From Mucilaginibacter phenanthrenivorans (GTDB lineage Bacteria > Bacteroidota > Bacteroidia > Sphingobacteriales > Sphingobacteriaceae): a stretch of DNA of 64,000 nt. This document shows positions 44,019 to 52,558 of the stretch, piece by piece. Each line of letters opens with the position of its first letter. Position 1 is the stretch's first letter. The notes beneath the pieces were generated by a model, which saw only the letters and a program-made list of their open reading frames with translations, did not search any database and was not told the origin of the DNA. The stretch spans positions 434,001 through 498,000 of the forward strand of contig NZ_JAHVAP010000004.1 in assembly GCF_024721155.1 (NCBI RefSeq). Reading direction: 5' to 3'. Position numbers and translations under genes: made by a program.

Positions 44019-44063
44019 TTTTGTTATGCTGATCAGCCCCTATAGCAAATCAGCATAACAAAA
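44019..44063. terminator. Long perfect hairpin between the porin and pstS genes
   Basis: TTTTGTTATGCTGAT (44019-44033) and ATCAGCATAACAAAA (44049-44063) form a perfect 15-bp stem with a 15-nt loop. On the minus strand (the direction of both genes) no U-run follows, so it may slow transcription or set mRNA stability and not be a full terminator. Confidence 0.6.
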
Positions 44064-44077
44064 GGAGTATCTTATTA

Positions 44078-45481
44078 TTATTTACCAAAAGTGAAGAAGA
44101 AAGTCATTCTGTAAACCAAAGTATGGTTATCAGGTAAATAACCCGCTGTAGTTGGTGCTAACTTGTCTTTGTATTGTGTAAACCAAACGTTTGGCATGAA
44201 GTGTATGTTTTTAGCAGGAGTAAAATCTAAACCGGCTGTAACAAATTGCTCTTTGGTAGTTGGATCGTAAGAGCCATAGTTAGTATTAACAGAATAAGGA
44301 TCAGCACTGTTAAATTTAGTATCCGGGTTATAAGTATCATAACGGGCGAAGTAACCCCATTTGCCTTGTACAATTGCACCTCTGATCCATACCGAAAAGC
44401 CCTGAGCTGTTGCATCTTCTGCCTGGGTAGTCGTTTTATTTGTAACCCCATTTTTAAACTTCTGGGTATAAGCTTCAGCACCTATAGTAAAGTATTTAGC
44501 ATTATAGGCTGCAAATATCTTATACATATTATGAGATTGTTCAGCCAAAGCAGCAGTGTTCGGCGCAGTTTGTGCGTAATCTGCGTAAATGTCTACATAT
44601 AATTTTTTGTCCAAGAACTTACCCCACAAAGTACCGTAGAATATTTTATAGAAACCTGTATTAGCATTAGCTGCTGATAACAAGCTTGCAGTACTGTTAT
44701 TACCAACCATTGCAACATAACCAAAGTTCTTAGTTTGCGGATCAAAAGTTCCTTGCAAGGCAGCGCCAACATCGTATGAGTTGTCTTTGTGGTAATCAGT
44801 AATTGTTCTTTCAATTGAACGGTAGCTCCAGGTTGCTTCCGCCAATGAAGTTGGTGCATTTGTACCAGGCTCATTTAATGCGAAAGTAGGAGTGCTCATT
44901 TCACCAATAACTAAATCCGTTCCGTTCCAAAGATCTCTAACTCGTAAGTTGAAGTTTTTGATGTAAAAACTCATCTTGCCATCAACCAGGTTATCACTGT
45001 TTTGTATAGCTGTTGTACCATTAACGCCTGTATTTGCACTTGGCTCCGATGCCAGCAATACTTCAGCCTTAAACTTTTTGGTTATATCATAATCATAACC
45101 TAAATAAAGACGACGGAATTGGAAAGCATTTCTGCCGGTAGGTACTCCTGTGTAGTTATTTTCCTTGCCCTGGCTTGAAGTTATTGCCGGAGAATGTGCG
45201 TTATAGTAAAAATCACCAAAAGTATAACCCCATAATCTTCTTTGAGGCTTCCATGAGGTATCTTCAGCAGCCTTAACTTCCTTCTTTGCAACAACAGGTG
45301 CTTCTGCTTTTGCTTTGTCGTCGGCTTTAGCTTCCGTTTTCTGATCGGCAACTGTAGTAGTTACCTTTGCAACCGGTGCTGCGTCTGAATTTAAATTTGT
45401 TTGAGCTTTAACAGAATAACCTACCAGTGTTAAGGTTACTACTGCGGCTATGCTAAAAAGTCTTGTAAACATTGTTTTCAT
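44078..45481 (-). CDS. Outer-membrane porin, probably for phosphate
   Basis: The protein is 467 aa from ATG 45481 (MKTMFTRLFSIAAVVTLTLV), with two further in-frame codons upstream. After a signal peptide there is a Lys/Ala-rich linker (residues 30-65), then a beta barrel with WGYTFGDFYYNAHSP, FRRLYLGYDYDITKKFKAEV and a terminal strand VYRMTFFFTFGK. This fits phosphate-selective porin O/P-like barrels. Its position right before pstS supports a phosphate channel role, which is inference. The upstream gap contains several TTAACATT octamers. Confidence 0.8.
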   Translation of the reverse strand: MKTMFTRLFSIAAVVTLTLVGYSVKAQTNLNSDAAPVAKVTTTVADQKTEAKADDKAKAEAPVVAKKEVKAAEDTSWKPQRRLWGYTFGDFYYNAHSPAITSSQGKENNYTGVPTGRNAFQFRRLYLGYDYDITKKFKAEVLLASEPSANTGVNGTTAIQNSDNLVDGKMSFYIKNFNLRVRDLWNGTDLVIGEMSTPTFALNEPGTNAPTSLAEATWSYRSIERTITDYHKDNSYDVGAALQGTFDPQTKNFGYVAMVGNNSTASLLSAANANTGFYKIFYGTLWGKFLDKKLYVDIYADYAQTAPNTAALAEQSHNMYKIFAAYNAKYFTIGAEAYTQKFKNGVTNKTTTQAEDATAQGFSVWIRGAIVQGKWGYFARYDTYNPDTKFNSADPYSVNTNYGSYDPTTKEQFVTAGLDFTPAKNIHFMPNVWFTQYKDKLAPTTAGYLPDNHTLVYRMTFFFTFGK

Positions 45482-45537
45482 AATCAATTAAGGATTAAAT
45501 AAATTTTGCCTCAAAAGTGGGGCAGCAGCATTATCTT

Positions 45538-45748
45538 AATGTTAAGACATCATTAATCTTTGATGATATTATTTAAATGTTAACTTAACGTACACATCAC
45601 TCAAAAACAGTATAAAAATGCGACTTTGGCAATTTTAACATTTGTTAAATAATTGATTAGCAATAACTTCCATCCACTTTTCGTTACACGAAAATTGATA
45701 ACACAGATTTAACATTGAGCATATTCTGTTTAATATCCACTTAACATT
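45538..45748. promoter_or_regulatory. TTAACATT octamer cluster between the porin and DUF47 genes
   Basis: AATGTTAA is at 45538 and 45576, facing the porin gene. TTAACATT is at 45635, 45709 and 45741, facing the DUF47 gene, with a related TTAATATC at 45730, 21 and 11 bp from its neighbours. Phased direct repeats are typical of PhoB-type boxes. Whether these are Pho sites is inference. Confidence 0.4.
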
Positions 45749-45782
45749 CCAGCGTTATTTTTGGGTTTTACTAATAATAACA

Positions 45783-46427
45783 GTGTTTATGAGGGTTTTA
45801 CTGCAGGATTTCCTGTCAAATAGGGGTTTGTTCTTTAATCAACTGGATCTGGCCGCGAAAAACGCGTTGGACATGGCAACCTGCCTCAATTCAATTGTAA
45901 ATATTACGGCTGCAGAAGAACGCGAAAACCTTTTTAAACAGGTTAACCGTATGGAGCATATTGGCGACGATATTACCCACAAACTAAATCTTGCCCTCGA
46001 CAGGATAATATTTACGCCATTAGCCCGCAACGACATTCATGCACTTGCCGCCGCTATGGACGATGTTGCCGATATGATAAAGGAATCAGGCAGCCATATC
46101 ATACTTTATAATATAGACGAGTGTACCCAACCAATGGTAAGCCTTGCAGCGCTGATATTAAAGGCATGCGTGGAGATACAAAATGCGGTGAACCTATTAA
46201 AGGTTAATAATGCCGATAACAATATATTGCTGGCCTGCCGCCAGGTGAAGCAATACGAACGCCAGGCCGACCGTACCTATTATACCGCAGTTGCCGAACT
46301 TTTTTTGAATGATAAGGACGCTATCAACCTTATAAAGCACCGCGAAATACTGCAATCGCTTGAAACCACTGTTAACAAATGCAAAACAGCCGCCGAGGTG
46401 CTGGAGGTTACGCTGATTAACAGGTAA
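45783..46427 (+). CDS. DUF47/PhoU-like protein (Pit accessory type)
   Basis: The 214-aa cytoplasmic protein has a PhoU-like helical bundle, with LFKQVNRMEHIGDDITHKL, the DDVADMIKESGSHIILY metal site and VKQYERQADRTYYTAVAELF in the second half. DUF47 proteins usually neighbour a low-affinity Pit phosphate transporter and regulate it. No Pit gene follows here (a small unknown gene does). It diverges from the porin gene across a shared control region. Confidence 0.88.
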   Translation: MFMRVLLQDFLSNRGLFFNQLDLAAKNALDMATCLNSIVNITAAEERENLFKQVNRMEHIGDDITHKLNLALDRIIFTPLARNDIHALAAAMDDVADMIKESGSHIILYNIDECTQPMVSLAALILKACVEIQNAVNLLKVNNADNNILLACRQVKQYERQADRTYYTAVAELFLNDKDAINLIKHREILQSLETTVNKCKTAAEVLEVTLINR

Positions 46428-46483
46428 CAAAGAAAATACTTTGATAAAAATTCTTCGGCTTGCTTTTTGCTTTCTTTATTACT

Positions 46484-46491
46484 TAATTTTG
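46484..46491 (+). promoter_or_regulatory. TAnnTTTG promoter element
   Basis: TAATTTTG matches the consensus and ends 4 bp before the GTG at 46496, so the transcript would be leaderless or nearly so. Confidence 0.55.
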
Positions 46492-46495
46492 CATC

Positions 46496-46867
46496 GTGAA
46501 AAATAAAATCAATTATGTGTTCAGTTTTAAGGTATTAGCCATTATGGCTATTTATCTTTTTATTGCTGTAGCGCATATCTTTTATCTTTCAAATAATACA
46601 GCTGCAAAAATTAGCCACAGCACATCTTTATTTAAACGTAAAGTTGAAAATGTACAATGCGTTAACGCTGTTAAGCGTACCGATAAGGCTACAATTGAAG
46701 AAAACAGCGTACAGTCTGTAGTTAAAATTGCGGTTTTAGATCTTTCATTCCCTTTTATTAGCCGCGGCGAGCCTGCCAATAAAACTAAACAGCCGGTGCC
46801 GGAAAGCACACTTACTTTCGGCGGCGACCGCTACGCTTACCTCTCGCTCTGCACCTTCAGAATCTGA
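46496..46867 (+). CDS. Small membrane-anchored protein, unknown
   Basis: The 123-aa protein starts at GTG 46496. One hydrophobic segment (VLAIMAIYLFIAVAHIFYL, residues 13-31) is followed by a basic linker containing KRKVEN, then a polar tail. No family was recognised. The gene at 47442 encodes another 123-aa protein with an N-terminal hydrophobic segment and a KRKIEN motif at a similar place, so the two may be distant paralogs flanking the MarR gene. Coding is supported by the promoter position and signal anchor. Confidence 0.55.
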   Translation: MKNKINYVFSFKVLAIMAIYLFIAVAHIFYLSNNTAAKISHSTSLFKRKVENVQCVNAVKRTDKATIEENSVQSVVKIAVLDLSFPFISRGEPANKTKQPVPESTLTFGGDRYAYLSLCTFRI

Positions 46868-46972
46868 AAACTTTCCTGATTTGGATATTGAATAACCCTG
46901 CCAGTTATTCAATGTTCCTTAATTTTTAGGCGTTTTTAATGCCGAAAAATTGAATTGATCCCGGTTTTTCAC

Positions 46973-46987
46973 TTCAATACTATTGAA
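46973..46987. promoter_or_regulatory. Candidate MarR operator
   Basis: TTCAATACTATTGAA is a perfect 7-1-7 palindrome ending on the base before the MarR-family ATG at 46988. Self-repression is inferred. Confidence 0.6.
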
Positions 46988-47455
46988 ATGCAGCCTCTTA
47001 AAAAGATCTCAAAAAGTTTAAAGCACGCAAGCTTATTATACAACAAGCTACTTTACCAGCAGCTAGCCGGAATGGGCCTGGATAATTATGCGGAAATACT
47101 TCTTATTATTTCAGACTCAGAACAGCCACTTAGTCAAAATCAACTGGCTGAACTGTTTCAAATTGATAAGTCGAGAATGGTAAATATCCTGTTTAAATTA
47201 TCGCAAAATGATTTCATCACGATAAAACAGGATCCGGACGACAGAAGAAGGCATAACATCTATTTGACGCCAAAAGCAAGGAAAATCATTCCCGAAATAG
47301 AAAATATATTAAATAACACAACAACAATGGCAAGCAACGGAATCCCAAGTGAAAAGCTGGACTGTTGTATTGATGTTTTAGAAATAATGCGAAAAAATCT
47401 GTCGACCATATTGGCAAAAAAAACCATCAAAATGTTTAACGATGCGACGTTATAA
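46988..47455 (+). CDS. MarR-family transcriptional regulator
   Basis: The protein is 155 aa from ATG 46988; an upstream in-frame TTG at 46955 would place the operator inside the gene. The winged helix shows PLSQNQLAELFQIDKSRMVNILFKL as recognition region and the beta wing DPDDRRRHNIYLT. MarR proteins sense small phenolic or other toxic compounds and control efflux genes. It directly precedes a small membrane gene and a TolC/RND/adaptor set on the same strand, so it probably controls that pump. Its end overlaps the next gene by 14 bp. Confidence 0.9.
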   Translation: MQPLKKISKSLKHASLLYNKLLYQQLAGMGLDNYAEILLIISDSEQPLSQNQLAELFQIDKSRMVNILFKLSQNDFITIKQDPDDRRRHNIYLTPKARKIIPEIENILNNTTTMASNGIPSEKLDCCIDVLEIMRKNLSTILAKKTIKMFNDATL

Positions 47456-47813
47456 ATTAGCCAAAATTTATTTCTGCCTGGCAGTATTGCTTTTTGTTGC
47501 AAAACCATTTATCGGCTTTGCAATACTTTGCCATGGCAATTTGCCGCCTGCCAATAACATCCTTGTTAAAGCATTTACCAAACGAAAGATAGAGAACTCT
47601 GAAAACGACAGCTCAAATATCATCGCTGATCAAAAAAAGCTTCGCGACAGGCCAAATCTATTTTCGCCCCGCTTTTGCTTTTTCCTGGGGCTACTTTTTG
47701 CCTCTGTATTTTATACTACAAACGGTAACATAAATAGTTACCTGCGCCGACTGCTCTTTGGCTTGCCTGTGCAACAACTTGCCTACCTGCAAAACCGCGC
47801 ACTTCTCATTTAA
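47442..47813 (+). CDS. Small membrane protein between the MarR and efflux genes, unknown
   Basis: The 123-aa protein has hydrophobic stretches at about residues 8-30 and 78-92 and a linker with KRKIEN. It overlaps the MarR gene end by 14 bp in another frame and precedes the TolC-family gene by 109 bp, so it is probably part of the efflux operon. No known domain. Its tail (QQLAYLQNRALLI) has leucine-rich helical character. Distant likeness to the gene at 46496 is possible. Confidence 0.55.
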   Translation: MRRYKLAKIYFCLAVLLFVAKPFIGFAILCHGNLPPANNILVKAFTKRKIENSENDSSNIIADQKKLRDRPNLFSPRFCFFLGLLFASVFYTTNGNINSYLRRLLFGLPVQQLAYLQNRALLI

Positions 47814-47922
47814 TTTTCGCAACAGACCGCTCTTTTTGGTAAGTGCGGTAGTTTTTCATACGGGGCAAATTGTCCCTGTTTCCTATTGTTCATTTTTCCT
47901 CAAATTAATTCTGAAAACAAAA

Positions 47923-49308
47923 ATGTTAAGTTTTAAAAAATGCGCGGCTGTGTTGCTATTGCTTTTTATTGCGATAGCTGCAAATGCCCAGCAATCATCC
48001 CCTGTAACGTTAAAAGAATTGCTGAACCGGGTGGACCAAAAAGCGCCTGAGCTGATTACCGATTCGGCAGCAATACTCATCAGGCAGTCACAAGCTGCCG
48101 AAACCCGCAGCAACTGGCTGCCCAATTTGAAATTAAATTACCAGGCTGATATAGGTACCAGTAACAATACCACCGGCCCTTACTTTGGCTTTGGCATTAT
48201 CCCGTCAAGTTCTGGCGGCATCCATAACAGCAACGTAACTACGGCCGTTGGCGACAACCTTGGCATAGCCGCGCTCGACTGGGAGATCTACAACTTCGGC
48301 AAATACGGCGCCGAAAACAGGGCAGCAAATGCTGATGTAAAAGTTGAGCAAAACCAGTTTGCCCAATCAAAGTACCAGCTACAGGCTTATACCATAGGTA
48401 ACTACCTGTTGTTATTGCGCCTGCAGGATTTTCTCAATATCCAATACCGCAACATCGAGCGCAACCAGCAGATAAGGCGATCAATTGAATCGCTTGCTAA
48501 AAGCGGCGTGCGTGCCGGTGTTGACACCAGCATTGCCGAGGCCGAACTATCAAAGGCGCGCTTAACTTATATCGAACTAAAAAATCAATTTAAGCAGCAG
48601 CAATTACAGCTATCGGCAATCACGGGCCTCCCCTATCAGTCTATTGTTCCTGATAGCACGGTTGAAGCCTCGCTGATCAGCCAGCCCACCGCTTATTTGT
48701 TTAATGCTGATACTGCTAACCATCCGCTTATTAATTTCTACCGGTCGGTTTACCAGGACAACCTGCAACGGGAAGATGTAGTAAAAAAAATGTACAACCC
48801 TAAAATATCGCTGGAAGCAGCAGTTTGGGGCCGCGGATCGAGCGTTAACGCCGCCGGCGACTATAATGAAGTATCATCCGGCTATGGCTTTCAACGCGGT
48901 AATTATTTGGTTGGATTAGGCATCTCGTACAATTTGTTTGACCTGCGCCGGCGCCAGTTAAAACTGCGTACTCAAAAGGCCAGCACCAATTACGCCCTTA
49001 AAAAGCTTGAAGAACAACAGCAACTGCTGACAACAAGCTCAAGCCAGGCAGATGTGGAAATGCAAACCGCTTTGGAGCGCCTTACCGAGATCCCCAAACA
49101 ACTGAAGGCTGCAAACGACGGCTACCGGCAAAAGCTCTCGCTTTACAAAAGCGGGTTAACCGATATTATTGAGCTTAACGCTGCACTAAATATCCTTTAC
49201 CGCGCCGAAACAGATTACATGCAGGCCAAATACCAGTATGCAAATGCGCTTTTCCAAAAGGCCATTACTCAAAACCAGGTAAGTACAGTTTTAAACTTTA
49301 TAAAATAA
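47923..49308 (+). CDS. TolC-family outer-membrane efflux protein
   Basis: The protein is 461 aa from ATG 47923, giving a signal peptide (MLSFKKCAAVLLLLFIAIAANAQ); in-frame sequence further upstream is intergenic. It is a helical outer-membrane channel with the paired OEP domains: a first repeat containing SNWLPNLKLNYQAD and a second containing YNPKISLEAAVWGRGSS. The long coiled-coil regions include QLQLSAITGLP. It forms the exit duct for the RND pump next to it, whose gene starts 6 bp downstream. Confidence 0.92.
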   Translation: MLSFKKCAAVLLLLFIAIAANAQQSSPVTLKELLNRVDQKAPELITDSAAILIRQSQAAETRSNWLPNLKLNYQADIGTSNNTTGPYFGFGIIPSSSGGIHNSNVTTAVGDNLGIAALDWEIYNFGKYGAENRAANADVKVEQNQFAQSKYQLQAYTIGNYLLLLRLQDFLNIQYRNIERNQQIRRSIESLAKSGVRAGVDTSIAEAELSKARLTYIELKNQFKQQQLQLSAITGLPYQSIVPDSTVEASLISQPTAYLFNADTANHPLINFYRSVYQDNLQREDVVKKMYNPKISLEAAVWGRGSSVNAAGDYNEVSSGYGFQRGNYLVGLGISYNLFDLRRRQLKLRTQKASTNYALKKLEEQQQLLTTSSSQADVEMQTALERLTEIPKQLKAANDGYRQKLSLYKSGLTDIIELNAALNILYRAETDYMQAKYQYANALFQKAITQNQVSTVLNFIK

Positions 49309-49314
49309 CCAGCT

Positions 49315-52300
49315 ATGTCAATGGTAACATCAGCACTTAAAAGGCCCATCACCGTTGTGGTGATAACGCTTAGCCTTTTAATTTTTGCAGTGCTTAGCGC
49401 AATAAACATACCTATAGATATATTCCCGCAGCTTAACCTGCCCACTATCTATATTATTGAATCGTACGGGGGCATGTCGCCCCAACAAATGGAGGGCTTT
49501 TTCTCTACTCGTCTCCAGGATCAGTTCCTGTATGTAAACGGCATCAAGAACATCAGCAGTAAAAACATCCAGGGATTAACGCTCATCAAGCTCTCGTTTT
49601 ACGAAAGCACCAACATGGCCGAAGCATCGGCCGAAGTTGCGTTGCAGGTAAACCGTGCCCAAAGCTTTTTCCCGCCGGGTGCATTGCCGCCGCAGGTAAT
49701 TCGTTTTGACGCCTCATCCCTGCCCGTAGGCGAATTGGTGATGGACAGTAAAACAGAGAGTTTGAAGGACATTTACGATATGGCGGCTACCAAGATCAGG
49801 CCCATGTTTGCAACTATCCCCGGCCTGTCGGCGCCGCCACCGTTTGGGTCAAACGCGCGGTCTATCATCCTGAGTGTTGATCCCAACAAGCTCCGCAGCT
49901 TTAACCTTACACCTGATGAAGTGGTTGAAGCCTTGTCAAAATTCAATGTGATGTCGCCATCGGGCAACTTAAGGCTTGGCGACCAGATGTATTTAACCAC
50001 AATGAATTCGCTGATAAAGAGTGCGGATAACTTTGGCAACATCCCGGTGATCACAAAAAATGGCGTGCCTGTTTATGTAAAGGATATTGCCCGCGTTTCG
50101 GATGCAGCCGATATCACCGTTGATTATGCCCTGATAAATGGCAAGCGGTCGGTTTATATCCCTGTAGTTAAAACCGCCGATGCCTCCACATGGACGGTGG
50201 TACAGGATTTAAAAAGCAAGCTGCCCGAAATGCAGAACCTGCTGCCGGATGATGTAAAGATCTCCTATGAGTTTGACCAATCCGTCTTCGTGGTAAACGC
50301 AGTAAAAAGTTTAATGACAGAGGGCGGCTTAGGTGCCTTGCTCACCGGCCTGATGGTACTCTTATTCCTGCGCGACTGGCGAAGCAGCCTGATTGTAGTA
50401 ATAACCATCCCGGTGTCTATATTAATAGGTGTGTTGCTGCTGAGCCTGTTCGGGCAAACTATCAACATTATGACGTTGAGCGGCCTTGCTTTAGCGATAG
50501 GGATTCTGGTTGACCAGGCAACGGTAACCATTGAGAACATTCACCAGCATTTGGAAATGGGCAAATCAAAACGGTTGGCAATTTATGATGCCTGCGAGGA
50601 GATTGCATTCCCGCTGTTACTGATCCTGCTTTGTATTTTGGCAGTATTCGCACCATCGTTTTTGATGAACGGCGTGCCAAAGGCGATGTTCCTGCCGCTG
50701 TCAATGGCTATTGGTTTAACCATGATCGTATCATATGTAATTGCCCAAACGTTGGTACCCATTATGAGTAACTGGCTGATAAAGGCCGAACGTTACCAGC
50801 ATTATCACCACGACCAGGTACATGCCCATGCCGGCGAAGCCCTTGACAAACGGGAAGAACAACAAATAGAAAAGCATCGCCAGGAAGAAGAAAGTCATCC
50901 GGAACAAAACGACCTGTTTGAACGGGTGAAGGTGCGCTTTGTAGGAATTATAACACGACTGATGCCTGGCAAAAAGCTCATCATTTTGGTTTATTTATTT
51001 GGGGTGATCATACTTGCCGGCGTTGGCTTTGTGGTCATTGGCAAGGATATGATGCCGAAGCTAAACAATGGCCAGTTCCAGGTGAGGCTAAAGGAACCGC
51101 AGGGCACCCGGCTTGAACGTACCGAAGATAAATTTAAACAGGTGCTGCAGATCATCGACAAAACGGTTGACCACCACGTAAAGATCACCTCGGGTTATAT
51201 TGGTTTGATCCCGAGCAGCTTTGGCAGCAGTAACCTGTATGTATTTAATACCGGTACGCATGAGGCCGTTTTACAGGTAAACCTTGATGAAGATTACAAG
51301 GTGAATATGGACGAGCTGAAAGATGCCCTCCGCAAAAACATTGCGGCCGCCATGCCCGAAATGAGCATCAGCTTTGAACCTATCGACATGACGGAAAAGA
51401 TCATGAGCCAGGGTGCATCAACACCCATACAGGTACAGGTTGCCGGTAAAAATATGCAACAGATTGAGGCTTACGGTAACAAGGTTTTGGCAAAGCTGAA
51501 ACAAATCTCTTACCTGCGCGACGTGGAGATCGATCAGCCGCTTAAATTCCCGGCTATTGCCATCACGCTCGACAGGCTTAAGGTGTCGCAGCTTGGTTTG
51601 AACATCAAGGACATCTCCCGCTCGGTTACAGCAAGTACCTCATCCAGCCGGTTTACGGAAAAGAACCTTTGGCTTGATGATAAAAACGCTTATACCTATT
51701 CGGTACAGGTGCAAATCCCGGAGTATGTAATGAATACGATGGATGAGCTAAAAGAGATCCCGCTGGTAAAGGGCCAAAGCAGCCCTACCCTTGCCGATGT
51801 GGCCGACTTTAAGGTGAGCTATGTTCCCGGCGAGTATGACCGCAGCGGGCCAAGGCGTTTCATCACCATTAGCGCTAATATTTATAAAAAGGATTTGGGT
51901 ACAGCCACGGCAGATGTCCAAAAGGCGGTAAAATCAATCGGCGACCCGCCAAAAGGTTTGCTGGCGCAGATAGGCGGTATGTCGAGCTTGTTGACGGAGA
52001 CGTTAAACAGTTTACAGAGCGGCCTTGCATTTGCCATATTGGTTATATTCCTGTTACTGGCGGCAAATTACCAATCGTTTAAAGTATCACTTACCGTTTT
52101 GTCAACCATTCCTGCGGTCATATTAGGGTCGTTAACGGCGCTGCTGCTTACCGGGTCTACCCTTAACCTGCAATCGTACATGGGTATGATCATGTCCACA
52201 GGGGTATCCGTAGCCAACGCTATCCTGATAGTAACCAATGCCGAGAAGTTGCGGCTGGAATATAAAGACGCCACAAAGGCGGCCATTACCAGTGCATCCA

Positions 52301-52557
52301 TCAGGTTAAGGCCTATATTAATGACGAGCCTTGCCATGATAGCAGGTATGATCCCAATGGCATCGGGCATGGGCGAAGCCGGTGAGCAAACCGCGCCGCT
52401 TGGCCGCGCTGTTATTGGTGGCTTATTTGCCTCAACACTTGCCGCCCTGTTTATTTTACCGATGGTGTTTGCATGGGTACAAAACAAAACCACCTACGAC
52501 GAACCATCCTTAATGCCCGAAGATTTAACCACAACCACACCTTTAAATGTACAGTAA
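49315..52557 (+). CDS. RND efflux transporter, HAE1-like inner-membrane pump
   Basis: The 1080-aa protein has twelve membrane helices and two large periplasmic loops (about 40-330 and 590-870). Typical blocks are PIDIFPQLNLPTIYIIESYG and NFLLRRYMGM-type sequence NLQSYMGMIMSTGVSVANAI in helix 10-11. In helix 4 the motif is GILVDQATVTIEN: D400 is kept, but the second acidic residue of the usual DD pair is Gln401, so proton relay may differ. A cytoplasmic loop near 490-540 is His/Glu-rich (KAERYQHYHHDQVHAHAG). The substrate is unknown, possibly organic toxins or metal ions. Confidence 0.92.
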   Translation: MSMVTSALKRPITVVVITLSLLIFAVLSAINIPIDIFPQLNLPTIYIIESYGGMSPQQMEGFFSTRLQDQFLYVNGIKNISSKNIQGLTLIKLSFYESTNMAEASAEVALQVNRAQSFFPPGALPPQVIRFDASSLPVGELVMDSKTESLKDIYDMAATKIRPMFATIPGLSAPPPFGSNARSIILSVDPNKLRSFNLTPDEVVEALSKFNVMSPSGNLRLGDQMYLTTMNSLIKSADNFGNIPVITKNGVPVYVKDIARVSDAADITVDYALINGKRSVYIPVVKTADASTWTVVQDLKSKLPEMQNLLPDDVKISYEFDQSVFVVNAVKSLMTEGGLGALLTGLMVLLFLRDWRSSLIVVITIPVSILIGVLLLSLFGQTINIMTLSGLALAIGILVDQATVTIENIHQHLEMGKSKRLAIYDACEEIAFPLLLILLCILAVFAPSFLMNGVPKAMFLPLSMAIGLTMIVSYVIAQTLVPIMSNWLIKAERYQHYHHDQVHAHAGEALDKREEQQIEKHRQEEESHPEQNDLFERVKVRFVGIITRLMPGKKLIILVYLFGVIILAGVGFVVIGKDMMPKLNNGQFQVRLKEPQGTRLERTEDKFKQVLQIIDKTVDHHVKITSGYIGLIPSSFGSSNLYVFNTGTHEAVLQVNLDEDYKVNMDELKDALRKNIAAAMPEMSISFEPIDMTEKIMSQGASTPIQVQVAGKNMQQIEAYGNKVLAKLKQISYLRDVEIDQPLKFPAIAITLDRLKVSQLGLNIKDISRSVTASTSSSRFTEKNLWLDDKNAYTYSVQVQIPEYVMNTMDELKEIPLVKGQSSPTLADVADFKVSYVPGEYDRSGPRRFITISANIYKKDLGTATADVQKAVKSIGDPPKGLLAQIGGMSSLLTETLNSLQSGLAFAILVIFLLLAANYQSFKVSLTVLSTIPAVILGSLTALLLTGSTLNLQSYMGMIMSTGVSVANAILIVTNAEKLRLEYKDATKAAITSASIRLRPILMTSLAMIAGMIPMASGMGEAGEQTAPLGRAVIGGLFASTLAALFILPMVFAWVQNKTTYDEPSLMPEDLTTTTPLNVQ

Positions 52558-52558
52558 C

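Noticed and set aside
45783..46427. DUF47 gene as a second phoU
   Set aside because: Its motifs and length fit DUF47 better, and a complete phoU is at 39495; only the fold is shared.
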